A DNA stretch of 64,000 nucleotides. Source: Acanthamoeba sp. SK_2022b. Lineage: Eukaryota; Discosea; Longamoebia; Acanthamoebidae. Positions 54,096 to 64,000 of the stretch are shown here, one piece after another. Location: contig JANDJZ010000181.1 in the NCBI GenBank assembly GCA_027943245.1, positions 20,046 to 84,045 on the forward strand. Reading direction: 5' to 3'. Below the pieces are notes generated by a model. That model made no database searches. It was not told the DNA's origin and saw only the letters and a program-made list of their open reading frames with translations. Numbering within the stretch: the first letter of the stretch is position 1; the number at the start of each line of letters is the position of its first letter. The position numbers and the translations under genes were made by a program.

Positions 54096-56031
54096 TCAGA
54101 GGTTGGGCTGGACCTCCCGCACCAGGCCTTCGCCCATGGCGGCAAAGTCGTGCAGCAACTCAAAGACGTTGGTCACCACCTGCGGCGCCTTGCTCTTGGT
54201 GTTTTCGTCCGCCTTGATGTTCAGCTTCTACACCGCGACACGCAAGCGCGACACGTCAGCCACCACACCGGTACCATGACCTGAACCAAGTGGCAACATC
54301 TTAGATGTCTGACATACCTTGATCAAGGGCGAGTCTGCGGGGAGGAGGGACACGGGCGCGGCGAACTCGGCGTGCATGACCTTGAAGGCTTTGGGCGTGA
54401 AGGTGCCGGGCTTCCACACGACGCCGATCACTCGGCCCTCGAGGGCGTTGTGGAAGAAGAGGGCCAGGTGCCCGAATCGCGCCCTGAGCTCGTCGAGGTA
54501 GTTCTCCACCAGGTCGAGACCCACGTAGACAGGCTGCTTGGCCGGCAGCTGCATGTTCTTGTACTTGCTCGAGCCCTTGGCGCCGACGGCCGACTCCAGG
54601 TGGATCAACACGTCGTACGGCGCTAGCGGCGTCACGAACATGGTCTTCCACTTGGCCTCGGGGGTGGACGGGTTCTCGATCAGTTGGCGCAGGATGCGGT
54701 AGGACTGCTGCGCGTAGGCCACCACCCGCTTGAAGATCAGCGGCGTAGGCGAATGCCTGAAACCGCGCAAGACATCCATGCACCCCCAATCGACCATCGC
54801 GTCAGCCACGCAACACGACCCCATTTTTGTCTCGAGAACGCCAAAGGGAGAGGCGATGCCGCGGTACCGGGTGAGCTTGGCGTATTTGTCCGACGGGGTG
54901 GAGATGTAGAGCGCTGTCTCCTTGATCTTAGTGCCCCGCTCCTTGGCCGATCGCTAACCCAACGTGACAGGAGAAGCGGCAGTGTGAGGTCTCTTCTGTT
55001 TCCCGGGGGCGGGGGGAGACAGTTGTACCTGGAGGCTGCGGAGGCGTTCGTAGGTCGCCTGGATGTGCTGGTGGTCGTCGTAGTCGAACTCGCCGTCGAT
55101 GTCCACGACCAGGGCCGTCTCCTCCCAGTTGAAGGTGCTCAGCAGGTGGAGGAAGCGCAAGAATCCCGCGACGTGGTTATGCGGCTCCTCGAACGGACGC
55201 GGGTCGGTGTAGGCGTGGGCCACGAGCAGCTCAATGACCTCCTGTTCGTATGACCGTTTGAAACGCGGTCAGAGACCGTGGATACGCAATTGCTTGCGTT
55301 ATGCCAGAGAGAGAGAGAGAGAGAGAAAGAGGGATTTGGGTCGCGTACGTCGGCCAAATAGCCAGAGAACATGTGAGAATGGACCCAGAGCTTGGCCAGT
55401 CGAGTGGCCATGGCATAGGAGATGTGGCGGTGGGAGAAGCCGTGCATGCGGCCAGCGTGCTGAGCCGCCTGCAGAACTCTCTCGGGCAGCGCTGCCTTCT
55501 CATCGACTGCCTCCTCTACGAGCCCAATGGGGGAGGGATGCGAGCGACGCGTCAGCAGAGTGTCGGTGTGGCAGTGAAACTGAGGCGGATGAGGGATAGG
55601 AGGAAGGCCCGAGGGAGCCCATACCAGATTTGGTCATGAGGACGATCTCCTTCTGCTGGTGGAGGAAGAAGCGGAACACGAAGCCCTCCCTCTTCAGCTG
55701 CACGTCCACCCACTGCGGGGTGGGAGTGCACACGTGGCCGTGCTTCTTGTGCAGCCCCTCGGCCAGCTTGATATAGAACGCTGCCTTGAGCTTGCGAATG
55801 GCAGCCAGGTCATCGGGCCAAGCGGCACTGGGCTCCAGCTACGCGTGCCCCGGAGAAGGAGCGAGGGTCAGACACGGAGAGAAGGGCTGTAGCTGAGGGA
55901 CTCGGTGGGTTACCTGGATTGCGACAGTGATGGGCTCGACGCAGGTCATTCCGAGGTGGTTGGGCCTCGTCTTGTTGATGGGCTGCTGCGGGTACACCTC
56001 CGTCATCCGGAAGGCGGCGCTCACCTGGTCG

Positions 56032-56090
<59 letters not shown>

Positions 56091-59000
56091 ATTCAGTCAC
56101 CGCGACGCGCGAGATTCGGGGGGCAGCTCGTTCGCACCTGATAGAGAGCGACAATGCTGAGCGGGAGGTACTCCTCACCGAGGGTTCGCAGCTGCACCGA
56201 TAGCTGATCAAACGCCGTGATGATGGTCGGCGAAGTATCGACGATCTTGGCTGTGGTGCACCACCACGGCAAGACGGAGGTGGATAGTTGGTTGGCGTGG
56301 GCTCGGCTCGGTGCGCACACAAAGGGAGTGCTTGGGGGGTGTACCCTTGCCGCGGTGAGAAAGGAGGCCGTCGAACTGGTCGATGACAGCGCGAACCGAG
56401 GAGCTGGGGATGTTGAGGTGCCGGTTGAGCAAGTAATGGGCCGCATCCCTCACGATGACATAACGCGAGCCTCCCTCGGGACTCCACACTGCAATGTGGG
56501 GCGAAGGGGCCGTGAGTCAGCACCGGCGCGCGGTTGTGCTCCACAGACTCGCTGTTTAAGAGAGGCGCCTGGTTCAGGGAACGCACCAACGGACTCGTTG
56601 ATCTTGCCGTCCTTGAACCTGCGCATCTCCGACTTGGGACCCCAGAACTGGCGGAACTCGGCGGCCTAACGTAGGAAGGGAGGGGCGATGTTTAGCCATT
56701 GAGCGGTGAGAAGTGGCCAAATAGGTGATCACCTTGGCGGCGTCGTCAGCGGGAGGACCCAAGTCGACCAGTCGCTGCGCGGTCTCGGGGTTGAGGATGA
56801 GACCCACCACCACTTGACGACCCAACCCCGTGGGGGGCTGGTCGAGTTCGTACTGGTCGAGAACCAGCGCTCGGGTCCGCAGAAGAGTGACTCGATCGGT
56901 GAGGCCCCGCGCGAGCACCTGCGCGGTGCGGCGGGCAAGCCACGTCGGCCACGAAAGGTCGCGCGCCCTCTCCTCATCTTCGGTGGCCTCCGCCGGCAGA
57001 TCGATGCTGCAGTGGCACGCAAAACGCGGAGCACCAAGCCACGAGCCGATCACCAGGTGTCAGTCAAACGAGCGAGAGGTTTTGCGCGGTGAGCTGGCGA
57101 GAGTGTGCGGTGCGGTCGTGTCAGATAGCCATAATTTACACGCGCTTGTCGAGACACGAGGCCGACAAGCATTCATATGACACGCAAAAATGACGTTGTC
57201 ATCATCCATCCCCCGAGGATGAGAAGGGTTAAGGAAGGGATGTGGACACGCCGGCGTACTGGATGTAATTGTCGAACTTGAGCCAGAAGTCCACCGGCGA
57301 AATGAAGACCGAATCAAATCCGTCCACGACTTCGTTGGCGAAGAACTTCATCGTTTGCTGCGCCTCAAATCTCAACTGCATTATCGGTGCGCACGCGTAT
57401 TTTTTGTCAACCACCAAGATCTTTGGGCGTTTGACGCAAGTGTGTGTGTACCTCGTCGTAGGCATTCTTTGTCATGCGTGCAAAGAGGTTGAGTCGACCA
57501 GAGTTGTCCAGGAAGGTGAGCTCGTACTTTGACGTGAACAGAGCCACGTGCTGCAAATGGTACAACACGTGTGTGAGCATAGAGCGCCCAAGAGCAGAAT
57601 AGGAGTTGCCCGTACGTCCGCGCCAGACAGGGCCTCGTTTTCGCACTTCATGGCCACGCCTGTGGTAAAATCGGCTCTCACTGCGATAAATGAAGATACG
57701 GCATGTGTGAGTGTTCATCGGAGAACTGGTGGAGGAGGATATGTAACGCTCGTGATTGGGCCGAACGGGAGTGTGGGTGTGCGTACCGATGAAATCGAGA
57801 GCTGCCCTAAAGATTTGGTAGGAAGACATTTCCCTGTTCACCTTGCGCTGCTGCAAAAGGTGGAGGAGAAGCATGGATGCCAGGAAGCCGTTCAAGGTGT
57901 CAGCGCCCACGTGCATGCGTCGCTGCCTCAGCCAAACCTGCAACAGAGGCGGTTAGTGGCGTCTGGCGAGTAAAAGGCAAGGAGAGAAAGTGAGAGCGCT
58001 CTCGAAAGGGGCAAGAGACCTTGAACAGGAGAATGGCATCTACGACGGCCGGAGAGTTTTGCAGCTGCTCGTGGATGAGCTTCTGGTGCGTTTGATAGAG
58101 CATGTCCTCCACGATCGCGTTGTTGTAGTATGGAGTCGCCGCTTCGGGTTTCTCTTGTGGTTTTTCCTCTGTATCATCAGTTCACAATACATATAGAACA
58201 AATCCAATTGCAACTGCATGGTGAGATGACACCCGCAAAGCATGGTAGGCCTGCGTCGATAGATAAATAAGCAGGTGTTGTTGGGTGATTGTGAGTTACC
58301 AGTCTCGGCCGAGGACTCGTGGAGGTTGGACTTGTTGGGCAGGAGTCGATCAAGCTTGAAGGCAGTGGGCGGAATGAAGGGAATGATGCGAATCACAAAA
58401 TCGGTCTTGGCCTGGGCGTACTCGTCGCCCGCGATCGTCTTGGGCTTGATAGTAAGGATCGGCTTCTCCACGTCGTCCCTGGAGACATTGTGCGTGGGGA
58501 GCGGGTCAGTGTTAGGATCCCCATGTTTGTCCATCATCAGGCCTGATTTTACCTGAAACCAGTCCATTTGACCTCGGCGAAGCGCTTGTCTTTCTGCAGC
58601 TCCTTGGCCAGCAGGTGGAGGTAAGCGGCACGCTTGTAACCGTAGCGGTGGTTGAGCACATCCTTCTCCTTGCGCACGAGACCCTGCGGTAGTTGGTGGT
58701 AAGAAGCGAGCCGAGAGAGCCCATACAGCCGGGGCCAGCGCATGTCGGGGACAGCAGCACCTTGGGCAGCTCGATGCCGACGTCAATGTTGAGCACAGGC
58801 TTGGCGACAGTACGGAGGAGGTAGCTGCCCAGAACGAGCACATCATCGGGCGGGGCAAACTTGAATTTGAGCTTCTGTGCTTCGCTTTCGTTGATGGGCA
58901 CGGCCTTGGTCAAGGGAACGTCCTTGATCATCTCCCACGTCACCTACACGAAGTTAAAGAGATATGTTGTTGGAGTACCAGTCAGCACAACGTCGCTACA

Positions 59001-59884
59001 GGGTTCACCTCCACACGACAAAAGGAAGATACGTGAGAGCAGGAACCACATACCTCCTGCTCTGGCACATTCTGGACAACCTCGTAGAGCTTGCGAAGAA
59101 GATGCTGAATCACGACGGTCTTGTCGTAGTTCACCCTCACCTCCGACAGCAGCTCTGTGATCTGAAACGAGCGCACAGAGCCACCATCAGAATCACTTTG
59201 GCAAAGCCAAAAGCGTTCTTTCGCAGCAAAGGGGGTCAATGACACCTACCTGGAGGCGGAACAGGTTGGACTTGAACAGTTCCTCGGTTTCCTTGAGGCG
59301 TTTGATCTCCTCAAAGGTGGGCGCCGCGTAGGGTCGCAGCTTCTTCTCTGCTGCAGCCTTCTTCGCTTTGTAATGGCCACCGTCCTCCTCCTCACCCACC
59401 TTGTCATCCTCGTTGTCATCTTCGTCCTCACCAAAATCAACAAAATCGCCGTCCTCTTCGCTGTCGGAGCCTCCCTCGCCGTCCTTGACCACTGCCATCT
59501 CATCTTCGACCTCAGCTTCCTCCTCTTTTTCCTCTTTCTTGGGCTTGTGCTGCTTGGACGGTGATTTGGCCTGTTGTTGCTGTCCCTTCACCATCTTTGC
59601 CGTCTTCTGCAAACCAGCGGCGCGGGTAGGGGCTCCATTCTCCAACTTGGGCTTCTTAGTAGCACCATTGGGTGCAGAATGCGGCCGGTCGGCCGGTGAT
59701 TTCCTTTCCACCGCGCGCTTCCGCTTGCCCTGTCCAAATTTGTAAGAATCCAAGACCAGAGCAAAAGATTGCAAATGTGATTTCCGCACTAGACGCAAAA
59801 TCAATGCAAAATCCTGCGTGGATTTTAATCTGGAAGATGTATAAAATGGGGACGCACCTGATTCTGGTTGCGGACGGTTGACAT
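54096..59884 (-). CDS. NOL6: NOL6/Nrap/Utp22 family small-subunit processome protein
   Basis: Nrap/Utp22 is a nucleolar component of the UTP-C module needed for 18S rRNA processing. The ATG at 59884 (MSTVRNQNQ) splices to a basic, nuclear-signal-like region (GKRKRAVERKSPADRP) and an acidic stretch (EEEAEVEDEMAVVKDGEGGS, DEDDNEDDKVGEEEDGG). The Nrap body begins KETEELFKSNLFRLQ, ITELLSEVRVNYDKTVVIQH, LLRKLYEVVQNVPEQEV, then KFAPPDDVLVLGSYLLRTVA, RYGYKRAAYLHLLAKELQKD, KVWLRQRRMHVGADTLNGFL and FTSKYELTFLDNSGRLNLFA. Its end is diagnostic: LAPYDVLIHLESAVG, FHNALEGRVIGVVWKPGTFT and HDFAAMGEGLVREVQPNL, stop 54096-54098. About twenty short introns are present, one with a CA microsatellite. The predicted length is similar to the human protein of about 1150 residues. 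Divergent from topoisomerase III with 256 bp between starts. Confidence 0.92.
56034..56088. repeat. (AC)n microsatellite
   Basis: About 27 AC units in a NOL6 intron; the transcript reads (UG)n. Confidence 0.97.
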
Positions 59885-60140
59885 CTCAGTCGCTACAAAT
59901 AATAGGTGGCGTTGCAGACAGAGATGGACAAGGAACGGACCGGCAAGAGAGAGAAGCGGACCCAAGCGCGCTCTCCGGAAAACAAAGAAAGAACGAAGAA
60001 AGCTAAAATTTCTTCTCTTTTCTCTCCTGCGGTGTGGGACCAAATTTTTCCTTGAACGCCAAAGGGGTCGTGTGCATTGTTGAATGGACAACAGCCGGTT
60101 TGCGTTGCTGCGCGACTAGAACCTGCATCAGGTGTTGAAC
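59885..60140. promoter_or_regulatory. Divergent promoter region NOL6/TOP3A
   Basis: 256 bp between the two start codons. It is A-rich and GA-rich on the plus strand near 59940-60020. No defined box is identifiable. Confidence 0.4.
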
Positions 60141-63100
60141 ATGGGCAAGCGCGTACTCTCTGTGGCAGAGAAACCAAGCGTAGCCAAGGAGTTGGCGAAA
60201 ATCTTGTCAGATGGAAGATTTCAGACGGTTCATTCTCGCCCACTTTTGAGACAGTGATCTAGGATCCTTGGATGGCTTATCTTGCATACTTGGCTTTTTT
60301 TTTTGTAGAGAAAAGGAAGATCGAAGTACAACATGATATTTGAATTTCAATACGAGATCAACGGCATCGCTTGCGACATGGCCGTCACTTCCGTCACGGG
60401 ACACCTTATGGAAACAGATTTTGCACCCGAGTACAAGCGGTGGCAATCATGCGAACCAGCTGCTCTCTTGGATTTGAGCTGCCCGGTTATCAAGTTCGTT
60501 CGGCAGGTACAAAGTTGCCTGGTCTTTCGCTGGCTCGTGTGCTGCTTGGCCTGATTGAATCCACGGACTGTGTTGTGGTGGCGCTGGTATAGGACGCCAA
60601 GGATATCGAGTTTACCCTCATGCAGGAGGCAAGGAGGGCTGACTGGCTCGTGCTCTGGCTGGACTGCGACCGCGAGGGAGAAAACATCGCCTTTGAGGTG
60701 ATAGACGTGTGCAAGAAGGCCAACAGACGCTTAGAGGTTTATCGAGCTCACTTCTCTGCACTTATCCCAAGGTAATGGCTGCGAGCTCTTGGCCAACTAC
60801 TCAATCATGTTTTGTCCTCAATTGAGTTGACGGAGGGGGCCCACGCCCACGCCATCAGGGACATTCATCGCGCCTGCAAGACCTTGACGCCGCCCGACGA
60901 ATTCGCCGCGATGGCAGTCGACGCCCGCCAAGAACTAGACCTTCGGATCGGTGCCTCGTTCACTCGATACCAAACGTTGCGGCTACGTCACAAGTTTCAA
61001 GGTGACCTTTCCCTTTTCGTCGATGGCCCCAGCCTCGCGTGAACATTCATAGCTCTTTTTCATCTGATACCATGACACCATCAACAGGATTGCAAGATAA
61101 TGTGATAAGCTACGGGCCTTGTCAGTTCCCGACCCTTGGCTTTGTTGTTGAGAGGTAAGGCCTCTGTTTGTAGCTCCTTAGCTGGCTCGCTGACTGACTG
61201 CTCTTGTGTCCTGCATGCGACCTCTGACCAGGTATTGGGAGATACAGAACTTTCGGTCAGAAAAGTTCTGGACGATACAGTGCACCATTACGAAGGACGG
61301 CGGCTACTGCTCTCCCACCTGGCGTCGACGCCGCTTCTTCGACCGACTTTCGTGCCTGCTGCTGTACGAGTTATGCATGGAGGCTCCGATGGCCACAGTT
61401 ACCAGCGTGTCGAGGAAGCCCAAACGCAAGTTGTACGTTCCACCTCTCATTCCTCCCACGATCCACACAATATGGCTCTGTGCTGGTTACCAGACGGGAC
61501 GGAGTGAGCTGACCCGCTTTTTTGCCTACCTAGTCGTCCCTTTCCGTTAACAACGGTCGCTTTGCAAAAGTTGGCTGCGCGAAAGCTCAAGTTTTCATCT
61601 CAGCACACGATGATGGTACTCTAGGATAGCTCAGACACAGTGCCGCGTCTTCTCTGATAATTCTGTACTGCACACCCGCCGGGTGACATGCATCACAGGT
61701 TGCTGAGACGCTTTACAATCGAGGCTTCATCAGCTATCCGCGTACAGAAACAGACTCGTTTGTAGCTGGGACAGATCTCAACGGGCTCATTGCCATCCAC
61801 ACAGCCGACCCAAATTGGGGAAACTATGCTCAACAGTACGTAGAAGGCCTGTCCTTCAAAGTTGGACATCTTGCCTCCGATGATGCTAGATGCTAATGGC
61901 CCTTTCTCCTTCCATTCTAACTATGCTTTCAGGCTCTTGAACGGCAAGTTCAAAACTCCGAAGAATGGCAAGAACAACGACAACTCGCATCCACCCATTC
62001 ACCCCACAAAGCACACGCGTCTTGAGGCGCTGCCCGACAATGACCAACGCAAGCTGTACGAGCTGGTAACTCGGCACTTTCTCGCGTGCTGCTCCGATGA
62101 CGCGATCGGTACCTCTTGCTGCACCTAGACCTACGACATTTGTTTGGTGTGTGGTCTCATGTTCGACCGGGGCGGTTTCTTGCAGGAAGCGAAACCGTTA
62201 TCGATTTCGACATCAATGGAGAAGCCTTCACAGCAAAGGGGCTAATGGTGGAGCAACTCAACTATCTCGAAGTGTATCCCTATGATCGATGGACCGACAA
62301 GGCACTTCCGGTCTTCCAGGAGGGCGAACAAATCATGCCTTCAGGTGCTTCTGATGCTCCACATCGCGTGTGCCAATCGTGTATATTTCCGTGCGCGTTC
62401 ACCTCCTTACGGTGACCTTTGGAGCAGCTCTGGAAATGCACGAGGGCGAGACGACGGCTCCTCCGATGCTGACGGAAGCGGAGTTGATTAGGAAAATGGA
62501 TGACAATGGTATCGGTACCGACGCCACGATTGCTACGCACATCCAGACGATACAGGTACCATGACCCCATGCAAGCTCTGCACGCGGTGCGAGTACAATT
62601 CAGTAACGATCCTGATTCAGGATCGAGGATACGCAAATAAGATGGGCCCAAATGGAGAGTTTGTGCCCACTACTCTTGGCGTTGCTCTTGTGGATGGCTA
62701 CAACTCGATGCCACTAGCGTTCAGGCTCTCTGCTCCCCAGCTCCGGGCAAAGGTGTTCCCCGCTCTCCTTTGCTCGAAGATTTTTCACCAGGTGGCTCTC
62801 ACACATGGTTTTTTTCCCGAAGAACAGATGGAAAAGGACATGATCAACATCAGCCAGAAGAAAATGACCAAGGAAGAGGTGCTGCGGGTGAATGCGGAGC
62901 TGTACAGAAGGCTGTTTCTTCAAGTGATGAACGAGTGTGACAAGCTGGATCAGGTGCACAGCCATCCCCTCGAAAGGAGACACTTACCTGTCGAGCTTAA
63001 GACCGCACCTGCTCAATCCCACTACGTCCTTGTGTAGGCCTGCGCGAAGTACTTTGATCCTCTTGGCACCTCGTTTACGAGCGAGAAGAGAAACTTTTCT

Positions 63101-64000
63101 GCCTGCGGTCGGTGCGGCGACCAAATGAGCCTTCGTGTTATGGAGCGGGTACGCCCTATCTGCTGGGTGGCTTGGCCAAGCCAGTGCGCCAGCACCATGG
63201 TGAGCACCTCCATTAACGACGGCGTCAGTCGCAAGTGCTGTTTTGTGCTCAGTGCAACCAAAGCTTATCTGTCCCCAACACCGGCACGCTGAAACCGCTG
63301 GATCACCGTTGCCCATTGTGCCAATACCAGGTCAACTCAACGAACTCCCTGCGCACTCGGCTTTGTGGGCGCCACCTTCCTGACGTCATGTGCGCCATTT
63401 GTAAACAGGTAGTCTGTGTGGAAAAGGAGGCAAGCTCCTATAATGTTTGCCCTTGGTGCTACAACAATCCGCCCAAGGAACAGAACGCCGAGGGGACGAC
63501 GTTACCATGCTTTAAGTGCTCTGAAAAGAGCTGCCCGCTTGCCAAGAAGGTAGTGTCCCTTGGAAGTTCTCCTCCTTCCTTACGCGTGTCCTAAAACCGA
63601 CCTTCATCTCCCTCTCTTACCAAGGTGTCGGGAGACCCGGTGCGACCATGCCCGAGATGCAACATGCCCATGGCACTGCGCAAGAAGAAGGAGTCCAAGG
63701 GCTATTTTCTGGGTTCGTGTTCTTTTCCTCATTTCTCACCTTTAGTGCGGCGATATAGTCCTGCTACGACTCTGTATGACGTCATTATTCTCATGCGCCA
63801 CAGGGTGTACTGGCTTCCCCAAGTGCAAAGCCATCTTATCAATGCCCGAGGCCGAGTCGATAGCTGTGGCCGACCCCTGTCCGAAATGTAGCACGAGCAA
63901 CGCCGCCGTGCGGATGCTCGAGTTCAACTTCAACCGCAGCCAAGTGTCCTACTCCATGCCACTCCAGGTACGCGAATCTCTATAGCGATGAATCGTGCAG
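60141..64000 (+). CDS. TOP3A: DNA topoisomerase III alpha (5' part, runs off right edge)
   Basis: A type IA topoisomerase that cuts one DNA strand through a 5'-phosphotyrosine and, with RecQ-type helicases, dissolves double Holliday junctions. The ATG at 60141 starts [20 protein letters not shown]. Exon 1 splices to [19 protein letters not shown]. The TOPRIM acidic motif is [19 protein letters not shown], followed by [16 protein letters not shown]. The catalytic tyrosine is in [13 protein letters not shown]. Further core motifs are [25 protein letters not shown] and [17 protein letters not shown]. The C-terminal region carries zinc-ribbon motifs (CGRCGDQ, CAQCNQS with [39 protein letters not shown]), as in TOP3A. 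The frame is still open at 63967, where a GTACGCG donor suggests another intron. At least 12 introns are visible. The zinc-rich tail favours alpha over beta, though some amoebae have only one paralogue. Confidence 0.94.

Overview
This is nuclear DNA of a free-living amoebozoan, almost certainly Acanthamoeba (A. castellanii or a close relative). The reasons are GC-rich, densely packed genes with many short GT-AG introns, long dinucleotide microsatellites inside introns, and a 5S rRNA gene at 42064-42182 (minus) that matches the Acanthamoeba 5S sequence as I remember it. Gene models were spliced by eye from frame continuity, splice signals and family motifs. Spans run from start codon to stop codon and include introns.

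Layout. 1-5142, minus strand in tandem: an unrecognised gene running off the left edge, a phospholipase D/cardiolipin-synthase-like protein, and a DEP-domain/FAD-NAD oxidoreductase fusion. 5851-7492 (+): RhoGEF. 8053-9120 (-): Golgi Qb-SNARE of the GOS28 type. 9264-11039 (+): PARP16-like ADP-ribosyltransferase. 11205-11417 (+): a candidate structured Pol III RNA. 11480-12183 (+): ZSWIM7-like recombination factor. 12335-14707 (-): VPS62-like repeats plus beta-trefoil repeats. 14931-17706 (+): PH domain plus a long charged coiled coil. 17813-27986 (-): a 10 kb MyTH4-FERM myosin of the VII type. 28361-29920 (-): histone-fold protein. 29987-32267 (+): penta-EF-hand protein. 32592-34281 (-): alpha/beta hydrolase. 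34612-36674 (-): EngB-type organellar GTPase. 36812-40976 (+): glutamate-carboxypeptidase-II-like metallopeptidase. 40977-42886: an AT-richer island holding the 5S gene. 42887-49697 (+): an intron-free, roughly 2270-residue nucleic-acid repair protein interrupted by one frame slip. 49823-52302 (+): SGLT-type symporter that seems to lack a segment. 52449-54003 (+): exostosin-like glycosyltransferase. 54096-59884 (-): NOL6/Utp22. 60141 to the right edge (+): DNA topoisomerase III alpha.

Neighbouring genes mostly have unrelated housekeeping jobs (trafficking, cytoskeleton, ribosome biogenesis, genome maintenance) and do not form a pathway. Several pairs are divergent with only 66-260 bp between start codons, so they probably share promoters.

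The most unusual item is the 42887-49697 protein. It joins an RNA-ligase nucleotidyltransferase, a HAD phosphatase, an RNase D-like exonuclease, a 2H phosphodiesterase, an R3H domain, a polynucleotide-kinase-like P-loop domain and an archaeo-eukaryotic-primase-like domain. This is nearly a complete end-healing and sealing kit in one chain, and it has no introns in a region where almost every other gene is split. The second is the structured RNA candidate before ZSWIM7, with nested helices, a GCAA tetraloop, a T-loop that is also a perfect B box, and a T-run terminator.
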